Shown here piece by piece: positions 1-13,100 of a stretch of DNA of 64,000 nucleotides. How positions within the stretch are numbered: the first letter of the stretch is position 1; the number at the start of each line of letters is the position of its first letter. Source of the stretch: Tubiluchus corallicola (Eukaryota > Priapulida > Priapulimorpha > Priapulimorphida > Tubiluchidae); the NCBI GenBank assembly GCA_030141605.1, contig JAQGDQ010000311.1, positions 216,150 to 280,149 on the forward strand. The letters run 5' to 3'. Position numbers and translations under genes: made by a program. Under the pieces are notes generated by a model that saw only the letters and a program-made list of their open reading frames with translations, was not told the DNA's origin and did no database searches.

Positions 1-83
1 TGTAGGTTGTTATTTACAGTCAGCGATAATAGCTCTTTGAGCTAATGTTAATTGTTGACCCAAAAGCTGACTTTAAATAAAGA
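1..83. other. Intron 33 sequence at window edge
   Basis: AT-rich, no exon recognised. The next MYO9 exon lies beyond the window. Confidence 0.5.
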
Positions 84-836
<753 letters not shown>

Positions 837-974
837 TATTATAACCGAGCTTAGATATAAACTGATTAGTAGAGAAACTGCTTACGCTTCAGTTGTAATA
901 ATTAGCAATTGTAGCATCAAAGATCAAAATAACACAAGTAAAAACTTGTACCAGAATCAAATGATTACACTTAC

Positions 975-1136
975 ATGAGAGAGTCTTCGCTAGGCGTCGA
1001 TGTTTACGGGCAGCCTTCGGGCTAGCGCTGCCGGGAATGGTCATCGTGCCACTCACTTGCTGGTCAGGACTGCGAGGAACCGGGTCACTAAATGCCGAGC
1101 TTGGGATGCACTTATGATGAAAAACTTGCTTACAAC
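975..1136 (-). CDS. MYO9: MYO9 exon 33: second half of C1 zinc finger
   Basis: 162 nt; encodes CKQVFHHKC, supplying Cys1521, His1526 and Cys1529 of the C1 finger, then a Pro/Ser stretch and [14 protein letters not shown]. The eighth zinc ligand, expected seven residues after Cys1529, is Asp; a Cys may come later, since the exon ends with T of a split codon. Acceptor ATCATAG, donor GTAAGT. RhoGAP exons should follow beyond the window. Confidence 0.92.
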
Positions 1137-4100
1137 CTATGATAAGAGAAAACAATAATTTACTGGTAAGCAGATGGTTTAATGTAAGAAAGAACAGAAA
1201 TGAAGTGAAGCATGACCGACAACTTTCTCCACATGAGCAAAATAGAAAAATATCAAACTAGTGAACACAAAATTATATTTAGGTAATGAAAAAAGAAGTG
1301 AGTTACTAACATTAAAAATACAAGACCGTTTTGACCTGTTGATATACAAAAGCGTCCAAACAAAAGCAGTGGTCACTCAAGAAGATGAGCATCCTTAGTC
1401 AGACTGGCAAAACACATTTAGAAAACTAGTATTCTTAGAACTAAGTTAAAAGTAATTGACCGGATGACCTACAAAAGCATCCAAACAAAAGCAGTGGTCA
1501 CTCAAGAAGATGAGCATCCTTAGTCAGACTGGGAAAACACACTTAGAAAACTAGTATTCTTAGAACTAAGTTAAAAGTAATTGACCGGATGACCTACAAA
1601 AGCATCCAAACAAAAGCAGTGGTCACTCAAGAAGATGAGCATCCTTATTCAGACTGGGAAAACACACTTAGAAAACTAGTATTCTTAGAACTAAGTTAAA
1701 AGTAATTGACCGGATGAATTACAAAAGCATCCAAACAAAAGCAGTGGTCACTCAAGAAGATGAGCATCCTTAGTCAGACTGGCAAAACACACTTAGAAAA
1801 CTAGTATTCTTAGAACTAAGTTAAAAGTAATTGACCGGATGACCTACAAAAGCATCCAAACAAAAGCAGTGGTCACTCAAGAAGATGAGCATCCTTATTC
1901 AGACTGGGAAAACACACTTAGAAAACTAGTATTCTTAGAACTAAGTTAAAAGTAATTGACCGGATGACCTACAAAAGCATCCAAACAAAAGCAGTGGTCA
2001 CTCAAGAAGATGAGCATCCTTATTCAGACTGGGAAAACACACTTAGAAAACTAGTATTCTTAGAACTAAGTTAAAAGTAATTGACCGGATGACCTACAAA
2101 AGCATCCAAACAAAAGCAGTGGTCACTCAAGAAGATGAGCATCCTTATTCAGACTGGGAAAACACACTTAGAAAACTAATATTCTTAGAACTAAGTTAAA
2201 AGTAATTGACCGGATGATCTACAAAAGCGTCCAAACAAAAGCAGTGGTAACTCAAGAAGATGAGCATCCTTAGTCAGACTGGCAAAACACATTTAGAAAA
2301 CTAGTATTCTTAGAACTAAGTTAAAAGTAAAAAGCTGATGTCCTTCTTCATGTTTGAGTTTGTCTTGATGTTTTTCACGTATAACATTGTAACACAACTA
2401 GGCCCTTAGATACTATATTTTTAATATTTAATTTAGTTTTTATAGCAAAATACATTATTTTAATTTTACTTGAGTGACTAACTGCGTCAAATATCCATGC
2501 AAACTGAAAATTTTTTTCTACAGCCACTTTTGTCAAACCTTCACTCTAAAAACTGGTGAATTTTCCTTTTGCTTGAGCACATATAAGAACATGGCGTGAC
2601 TTACTTGAGCACATATAAGAACATGGCGTGACTTACTTGAGCACTTATAAGAACATGGCGTGACTTACTTGAGCACTTATAAGAACATGGCGTGACTTAC
2701 TTGAGCACTTATAAGAACGAAGCGTGACTTACTCGAGCACTTATAAGAACAAAGCGTGACTTACTCGAGCACTTATAAGAACAAAGCGTGACTTACTCGA
2801 GCGCTTATAAGAACATGGCGTGACTTACTCGAGCACCTATAAGCACTTATAAGAACATGGCGTGACTTACTCGAGCACCTATAAGCACTTATAAGAACAT
2901 GGCGTGACTTACTCGAGCAGCTATAAGCACTTATAAGAACACAGCGTGACTTACTCGAGCACTTATAAGAACACAGCGTGACTTACTCGAGCACTTATAA
3001 GAACACAGCGTGACTTACTCGAGCACTTATAAGAACACGGCGTGACTTATAAGAACACAGCGTGACTTACTCGAGCACTTATAAGAACACAGCGTGACTT
3101 ACTCGAGCACTTATAAGAACACAGCGTGACTTACTCGAGCACTTATAAGAACACAGCGTGACTTACTCGAGCACTTATAAGAACACGGCGTGACTTATAA
3201 GAACACAGCGTGACTTACTCGAGCACTTATAAGAACACAGCGTGACTTACTCGAGCACTTATAAGAACACAGCGTGACTTACTCGAGCACTTATAAGAAC
3301 ACAGCGTGACTTACTCGAGCACTTATAAGAACATGGCGTGACTTACTCGAGCACTTATAAGAACACAGCGTGACTTACTCGAGCACTTATAAGAACACGG
3401 CGTGACTTACTCGAGCACTTATAAGAACACAGCGTGACTTACTCGAGCACTTATAAGAACACAGCGTGACTTACTCGAGCACTTATAAGAACACAGCGTG
3501 ACTTACTCGAGCACTTATAAGAACACAGCGTGACTTACTCGAGCACTTATAAGAACACAGCGTGACTTACTCGAGCACTTATAAGAACATGGCGCGACTT
3601 ACTCGAGCACTTATAAGAACACAGCGTGACTTACTCGAGCACTTATAAGAACATGGCGTGACTTACTCGAGCACTTATAAGAACATGGCGTGACTTACTC
3701 GAGCACTTATAAGAACATGGCGTGACTTACTCGAGCACTTATAAGAACACAGCGTGACTTACTCGAGCACTTATAAGAACACAGCGTGACTTACTCGAGC
3801 ACTTATAAGAACACGGCGTGACTTATAAGAACACGGCGTGACTTATAAGAACACAGCGTGACTTACTCGAGCACTTATAAGAACACAGCGTGACTTACTC
3901 GAGCACTTATAAGAACACAGCGTGACTTACTCGAGCACTTATAAGAACACAGCGTGACTTACTCGAGCACTTATAAGAACACAGCGTGACTTACTCGAGC
4001 ACTTATAAGAACACAGCGTGACTTACTCGAGCACTTATAAGAACAAGCGTGACTTACTCGAGCACTTATAAGAACACAGCGTGACTTACTCGAGCACTTA

Positions 4101-7100
4101 TAAGAACACAGCGTGACTTACTCGAGCACTTATAAGAACGGCGTGACTTATAAGAACACAGCGTGACTTACTCGAGCACTTATAAGAACACAGCGTGACT
4201 TACTCGAGCACTTATAAGAACACAGCGTGACTTACTCGAGCACTTATAAGAACACAGCGTGACTTACTCGAGCACTTATAAGAACACAGCGTGACTTACT
4301 CGAGCACTTATAAGAACACAGCGTGACTTACTCGAGCACTTAGAAGAACATGGTGTGACTTACTCGAGCACTTATAAGAACACAGCGTGACTTACTCGAG
4401 CACTTATAAGAACACGGCGTGACTTACTCGAGCACTTATAAGAACACAGCGTGACTTACTCGAGCACTTATAAGAACATAGCGTGACTTACTCGAGCACT
4501 TATAAGAACACAGCGTGACTTACTCGAGCACTTATAAGAACACAGCGTGACTTACTTGAGCACTTATAAGCCCCAGAAAAGCTACTGATACTCTTGCTGC
4601 ACACGCTGCAGGTTTCATGCCGATAGATTTTCGTAAGTTTGCGACTGTGAGTGCAGATCGACTGTACATTCTCATTCACGGCTTCGTTGACACCAGCTGC
4701 TTAAAAGAAAAATAAAAAATGCTGATTTTACTTTTTGTTATATAGTATGGAGTAAAACAAAACATGTGCAATTTGAATTTACTAACCAATTATTAAATGT
4801 TGCTAAATTGTAACGTAACAGCGTAATTCTGAGTGCAAAATGCATCTCAAATGCACACTCGATTTTTTTGCCATCTTCCAATGGCTTTCATTACATAATT
4901 TGCACACGAGCTGAAATCTTTAAAAGCCAAAGCTACAGGACCAAGTAAAAAGTAGGGTAGATTTTATGTAAGAATTTCTGAAAGCTAATAAACATTTCAC
5001 ACATTATTAGTTTTAATATAAAACAAATCAGAAGTAACAATATTTAATCAAAACCATACCGTCCATCCGTTGCTTAAGAAGGAGGAAGTCACTTGTCAAG
5101 TCCTCCGGTGGCGACTCCTCACTGTCGTCAAACTCTCTCTTCATTGACTTGTCTGGCTTCTTACCACCTGAAGCCATATTATATAATTTTAATTTATTTA
5201 CAATTCAGAAAACACGATAAAATTGCACAATTTGACGTACTTGACCTTCTCATATTCTTTGATTTTAAATTGCCAAATCGTAAATGCAAATTTCTTTCAA
5301 CATTTCACAGTCGGTCAATTTCATTGATCATAGTTTCCAAAAACCCGCCCCTAAACCAGCTTGCTTGATTGTTCAAACTAGCAGCTTTTTCTAAAGAAAA
5401 CGACTGCATCAAAAACGTCCACATGATTATAGGAATCAATACTTTAACGAAACAAAAGTAATTATTATGGTACCAAGCATGCGTCTTATGTTTTTCTTCA
5501 CACCAGAGAATGGACTACTATACTTCAGACCAGCTTTTCCATCAGTGTCGGCTTTGCTCTTCAACGCGTGTTCAACTTGACTAGCGGAGGAATGATGCTT
5601 CCGATTCAGCCCATCTAAACTTTCCTAAAACAGAAATACAATTCTAAGTAAGTTTCAGCACGTTAGTTTGCGCAATTAGTTGCTCCACACAGGCTGTCTA
5701 GCACTCAATGTACAGAGGTAGTAAAGTTTATGCATAATAAAACATAACTGTCGAACATGTCGCAGGTGCGAGCATTTAATTTACAGTTCATAAATAATTT
5801 TGATTTGTAGTTTTAAACTTTTTGTTTTTCATTACCACTAAGTCAGTGCTGACATCTGTTGGTACACTTGGAAGTTTTCAATATATGTATGTACTTGCTA
5901 CTGGTGTATGTTTGTATAGAACTGGGTCACTGGACTTCTCTATGAATAACTGCTACTGTTGACTTGGTAGCAAGATGAGTGGACAAGCAATAGGATTAAA
6001 CTGCGGTTTTGATTATTATAACGTTTGTGACTCAGGTGCAATGATATATTAGCAGATGTATTGACTTTAACTTTTGTTTATTGCTGTTTATTTTCGTGTA
6101 TACGTGTATTGATTATGAGATTATGATTTCGAATACAATACAGATCGCAAAGTTAATTTTCATCCATTGATTTCATCTGTTCAACACGAACATCGCAACT
6201 ACAAAAACAGTCTGATAAACCTGCCAATGTCGGTTGTTAGCTCTCCCCAAAACACCAAAGCGAAACTTTAGCGTCACGACAGAACAGCTAAAGATTAGAA
6301 TAACAAATATTAAAAATTTTCCTAAACTAAGACCTAGTGAAATGCAAACGCTTCCTTTCGATATTTAGCTAGAAGACCAAAGGCACATTGTTTGACAAAG
6401 AAGCCCTCATTTAAAGCTGTTCTAGCACCCTAGTTGCAAAGCATAAAACATTCTTGATAAAGAAGTTAAAGGAACAATGAGAAAACATTTCTGCATTATC
6501 GTAATCCCAAAATGAGGTATAGAAGCATTCTCCCTCTAAATACAATGCAAACTTACTTCTGATAACAAATACTTGCTTCTGACAACCTAAGAACGTGAAT
6601 AAAACAAATAATAGTAAAAAAGCCAAGTGCTGAGCTTAGTACAAAGTATGCAATAATGTACATCAGTCTAAACCCAGCAGTAAAACTCATTATTAACCAT
6701 TATCGTGTTATTAGTAAAAAAGCTAAGTGCTGAGCCTAGTACAAAGTATGCAATGACGTACACCAGTCTAAACCCAGCTGTAAACCACATTACTAACCAT
6801 TATCGTGTTATTAGTAAAAAAAGCTAAGTGCTGAGCTTAGTACAAAGTACGCAATGATGTACACCAGTCTAAACCCAGCTGTTAAATTCATTACTAACCA
6901 TTATCGTGTTATCCTGCTGCTCTGACAGGCTACGTCCTAATGTTGCTGCGCGACCCTCATTGTAAGACCTGCGAACTAACTCAGCCTTCTCCCTATTCGT
7001 GACTTGATCAATGATTGACTGTTGACTGGAGAATGATCGGGACTTCTTGTGGACTTTATTTCTCCTCCGAGAAACATCGGCGGATTGCTCCGTCCCTTGT

Positions 7101-10100
7101 TCATTTTTGTCTCTGCAAAAAACATTTTATAAAATGAACAAATTTGCTACAAATAAAAAGTTGTGAATGTACGGTTGCTCAAAACAAGAAAAATATACCA
7201 CAAAATTTAATTAACTGCAAAGCCTGATAGTGGTTAGAAACATTACTCACTCAAGCAATTTTTTAGACATGTCTTCCGTACGGGAGACAGAATGATCACC
7301 GTGGTGATGAACTCTTCCCAAACTTCTAGATTTTTCCATCTTCTGTTGAATTCTTTTTCTGATACGTGCAAGCTCAGCTTCCGCATCATCTGTGATACCG
7401 CTACTTCTAAAAATGTTATAAAAGTATGTACAGTAACAGTTTTTGGTATCACCTATTTTAATATATAAAACAGATGCTTCCTTCAAATAAACAAATATTG
7501 TACAGTTTGAACTGAAAGAGAAATCAAGTCCAAAAAGTTTCAAAAGTTTAAACCAGAACTTACAAATTGGTTGTCGTAGTTTCTACTACTTAAAGGACAA
7601 GAGAAGGGTCACCTGAGTAGGTTTCACAAAAATCATCTTAAAAACTATATTACTTTACAGCAATTTTATGCATATATCGTGTTCAAAGGATTTTTTGTTT
7701 GTTTTCATTTTAAATCTCCCGCAATATTGTTCTAACGGCGCCATTACATGACGTCACTACGCCACGTAAATCAAGGGAAGAAAAGGCAATGTCCTTAAAT
7801 CTCCCGCAATACTGTTCCGATGGCGCCGTTACATGACATTACTACGCCTATGCCAATCTACATACCTGCTAGAAAGACTTATATAACTAGACTAATAATT
7901 TAAAATGTTTGTGCCAATTGGTAAAATATCGCTAACTCACCCTCCAGGGTGCGCCACTCACTAGCCAAAAATGTATTCTTAATCTTATTGACAAGGTACA
8001 GTAATTTAGAATTTTATTTAGTTAGCAACATGTATGCTACGAATGCTCTGATTATTTTTTCAAACTTTACTCAGTGTTATCTAAACTTGTTTCAAATGAC
8101 CTACCATTAAAATGGCTGAGCCTAACGGTCATCGCGGGAGTTTAAATTTACATGTTTCATACAGAGTTACAGCCGATGCAAACTCTGCATTCAAAAAATT
8201 TATACGCAAGTGGGATAAAATTCGAGATGAATTTTTTCAGCTTATTGTAAGTGGAGGGTTTTCTTGTGCTTAAAACGTCAATGAATGTTAATCACCAAAA
8301 CTGAAATCATTTCGGTGCTTAAACATATAAACTTCAGCATGGCTGCTGATCGGATTCACAATCTTATTTCAAGAACTTTGTAAATAAATATACACAGCGA
8401 CTGTAGTACAGGAACTATGATTGAATACTCAAATATTGTTAAACATTAAACGAAGATTTGTGCAAAAATTTAGTGATAAATCCTAGATATCCAGCAATTT
8501 CTGAGCAAGTAATCGCAAGTACTTCCAAGATAGAAACTGCGTATTTCATCAGTGACTCACCAGCTGTTAACCCCGAATTTCTCATTCAATTTGGCACAAC
8601 TATAATATGAATTTTTTGCAATCAAGACATGAATTAAACCTCAGAAAATAAGATGATAATTTATCTGGCACTTAATTGTTATTCTCAATACTAAACTGGC
8701 CGTAATTTGTACCAAACTAAGCTGTTTTCTGTGACGAATCTACCCGAGGATTTTGCAAACTCAAATACTCACTCTTCCGAATCTTGCCGCTTTTTTTGCC
8801 GAGAGGGAATGTACTCTTTGACAGGTGATAAGGTATCTGACAAAACAGTCTTCCTGCTGCTGTCGTGCGTCAGTACTCCCTCATCGCTCTGAGAATGATC
8901 ACCTTTACTGCTTGTTGGACTTGGCTCTAATGGCGTGATTTCTAACAAAATTAACAAAATAACTTCCAAGTTGAACTCATAGACACAACGGATGCTTACA
9001 TTCAATTAAGGATACTTTAGGAGATCTAGTATGAAAATCTTACGACACTTAAAAGCGTGTTAAGTCATACGATAGTGATGAAACAGAAATAAACACACTG
9101 AATCAATTTTATACTACACTGCGCTGAATTAAATGTATTACACATAACACGACACATTATATGTCAAGTATGGTTATTAAAACTATATCTCTGCTAACAA
9201 TATAACTTGATAAACACACAGAACTGCTTTCAATTGGTCAATGAACTCATGTTAACAAAAAACAGTTAGTACTGCAAACAGAAGCAAAGTTAGCTCACTT
9301 ATTATCCATTATAAATCACTGCACTGAACACATAAATTTGTAGATATAAAGTTGGGGTTCAATCACCCACCAATTAAGCAAACAGGGTTATTTAGGTCAC
9401 GTCTTTACATACTTTTGTCTGCTAGCATTTAACTGCTTTGGAAAAGCTTAAATATAAATATATATATATATAAAACAATAGTCTTCTATTCCTGTTCGTG
9501 AGTTTTCATAAGTATAGCTATGGGCCAAACTATATACTGATTTTTAATGAAAATGGTTAATTACAATAGAGAATGTAGGTGGCTGATAGAACACAACCAT
9601 TTTTTAGTACTAAAATGCTAAAAAAATTTACGAAGAAAAATGCATGTAACAAATCAGTTAAAATAAGATTGAAGTCAACATCTAAACCTTCAAGTGCATG
9701 TTACGTGACCTTCAAGTGTATGTTAGTTGACCTTCAAGTGTATGTTACTGACCTTCGGGTGTATGTTACTTGACCTTCAAGTGCATGTTACTTGACCTTC
9801 AAGTGTATGTTACTGACCTTCGGGTGTATGTTACTTGACCTTCAAGTGTATGTTACTTGACCTTCAAGTGTATGTTACTTGACCTTCAAGTGTATGTTGC
9901 CTGACCTTCAAGTGTGTTACTTGACCTTCAAGTGTATGTTACTGACCTTCAAGTGTATGTTACTTGACCTTCAAGTGCATGTTACTTGACCTTCAAGTGT
10001 ATGTTACTGACCTTCAAGTGTATGTTACTTGACCTTTAAGTGTATGTTACTTGACCTTCAAGTGTATGTTACTTGACCTTCTAGTGTATGTTACCTGACC

Positions 10101-13100
10101 TTCAAGTGTATGTTACTTGACCTTCAAGTGTATGTTACTTGACCTACAAGTGTATGTTACTGACCTTCAAGTGTATGTTACCTGACCTTCAAGTACATGT
10201 TACTTGACCTTCAAGTGTATGTTACTGACCTTCAAGTGTATGTTGCTTGACCAAGTGTATGTTATTCGACATGTAAGTGTAGGTAACTTAAACTATATCT
10301 TTCGAGGAAGTGCTCAGAGTTATTCCGCATACAGGTTAAAAATTAAACAGCCAGTCACTGTTCTTTTCTTCTTATTCACAGCAACCATTCACTTACGATC
10401 AATAATACTAGACAGATCCATTGTCATGTGTCTACCACTGATGCCCGTGTCAGCGTAACGAAACTGTGGTCGCGGAGGTTCGGGAAAATCGGGCATTGGT
10501 ATCAATTCCATGTCTTCGCTGCGGGGATGTTTCGGTCGCACTAGTTTACGCCATTCGTCTGCGTCAGTGAAAAAGCAAACAAACGTATACGCATTCTAAG
10601 CAGTGTTAAAAATGACGACGAGACACTTAGTAAACATTGTTAAAAACCACTCAGTAATTTTAAATATAAACAACTATTTACTCTTGTACAAATCAAAAGC
10701 ATACAAGATCGCTAGCGACAACGGTTTTTTGTGATTTACACAATTGCTATACAATGTAAAGCATCAAACCATCTTCAAAAATTATCTTTAACATCTTTAA
10801 CACGAACATTAACATTAGCAGTGTTATAAAGCAGTGAAAGCACAGTCATTCAAATGTCAAAGCATCAATGTGATCATGCAACGGCGACGGTTAAAAATCT
10901 CTACAACGTAGTTTAAATACCGTTCCGTCGAAAAGGTAAACTTCTCCGCTTTTTTGATTCGTCGATTTCCACTGTGATCGAAGTCAAATCGACAGGCGAC
11001 GGCTGCTCCTATAAAAAATATGCAAACTTTAAATACATTTGGAAAATTATAGAACCAATAGAACTTATAATTTTTATATTGCATACTGCAAAATGCTGCA
11101 ATAAAAGGCATACAGCAAATGAACGCTCTTCAATGTTTCAATTAAAAAAAGTTTAAAGGAAAACCGGATGATTGTGTAAACACGAGTTCAGAATAAAGAA
11201 TGCTCTAAAATATTGAAAACTACAATAGCTTATTTTAAATCAAAGCTTAGATTAAATAATAATTACCTCGGATACTCAAATTTCGTTAAACTTTCAAAGC
11301 TACACGCGGCTCAGTGAATCTACTAAGACTGGCAGCGGCGCCTTTTTGTCACATTCACATGGCCGACAAATAGAGGGCGGTACCGTGATAAGCATGATCA
11401 TGAACAGCCGTGTTAGTTTCTGACGTCGTATGATGTACAGCCCATTTTTCGTGACATCATGCGTTTAAGCAGTACAGTAACACCTATGCAAACGTGCTTG
11501 ATGCGCAAGGGAAGATGCCTGCCATTGCACAAACTGTGGTTAGTTTCTCACGTAACCAATAGCTGTGTTCGATTGCCGCTAATTAACCTTCTAAGCTAAT
11601 TATTCAAATATAAGCAACAATTACTAACTTTTATAGGCAAGAAAATGTATATTTTGGACAGTAAATTAAAATGAGATTGAGTCTAAACAATCGTCCGGCC
11701 TTCCGTTATTTAATTGCAAAAATGAAATGATATATTTAAAGGGAACGGTTGGCAAGAAAAAGTTTTTTAACTTTGTGAAGAGATGCTCATCTTTCAAATG
11801 ACAGTATTTACAACCATTTTGCCAGTGCTGTGATGACAAAGCACATACTTGAGCGGACATTACACACAGAAGATTTGTGTTGAAAGGGATGTTGACCGAG
11901 TTCTAAATACATACGTAAGTCAAATGAAATTAGCACGTCTATCTAACATGTGACCTTAGAGTCAGCATAAACTCAAACAAGTTTTCTTATTTCTACATTT
12001 TTATTAAATTAATTTAACGCTATTTTTCACTTCACATGCCAAATGATATCAGACATTCAGCAATATGCAATACCTTTCTATTATCATGTAGATCCAACTC
12101 GACCTCCAATGGCTTCCCAGGCGGTGATCCCATCTTTATTTCTCCATTTTCCAACTCGAGTTGCAACTCGGCAATCCTCAGTTTCCGAGCTGCTGCGGCT
12201 TCCTCCTCCAGCTGCTTCCGCCGCTTGGCTTCTTCAACAAGTGCCTCTTTGTACCTATAATCATCGGGAGGAATGGGGGACGTGTACCTGTAAGGACCAC
12301 AGCCAGGTCATGCCAAATGGGTTAGTAATAGTCTAGGGATGTGAAAAACAAATCAGAAATTTCTTTCCTCGGTTGTATTCGAATTTACTACTGAAGTCCC
12401 AAACAAGTCACGAGGCACCGAATCCAGGGTCGTCCTACGGAACCTTAATAAACTAATAAACCTCAAGATGTCTCTATAAGCTGTAAGAAAGTTTCTCAAG
12501 CTTGTGTAACAGGTTTCATGAATACCAATGAAAGCATAGTATCAAATGTAAACGGACTCAAAGATTTAGTAGACCAACCTGACGACAAATACAAAATTTA
12601 TCTGATTGAACTAATGTTAACTGAGATAATATAATATACTTGCAAGACTAAATATGAGGGAGAGTTTTTCATCAAGAACAACAAGAAAAATAACTGTTCT
12701 GAGTTAATTGAAAATAAGTGCTACAACTGTGCAGTATTCTTTCAATTGGACAGTCTGATATGCAATTAAGTTTTGTATCGCTAACTGCAAAATTGTGGAA
12801 AAACAATAAACCAGCAATGCAAGAAAGCAGGTGAAATCAATCCATTTGACGAGCGACAAAACCAAAAGCACATACAGTTGACGAAAGCAGAGTAAAAACA
12901 GCAGCAAACATGAATGCCAATGAAAGCAGAGTAAAAACAGCAGCAAACGGTGACGTAATCTTCCATTTGCTTGAGTTTGAGATAAATAGCGGAAGCTTGA
13001 CACCACATTTTAGCGCCGAGAAAACAACACAACAAACAGAAATCATTGCTAAACAAAGGCTAATTTTAATAAAAACATTCGGTCTAAAACAATTAGTGGC

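Noticed and set aside
2567-4570. CRISPR array
   Set aside because: The units are contiguous direct repeats without unique spacers, in a eukaryotic intron, and are explained by the exon 32 border.
7243-7543. Two overlapping minus-strand frames around exon 28
   Set aside because: One is the exon 28 frame running into introns, the other is its out-of-frame shadow.
9700-10260. CRISPR-like or telomere-like repeat
   Set aside because: 22-bp units run head to tail with no spacers; the unit is not a telomere motif and the array is internal to an intron.
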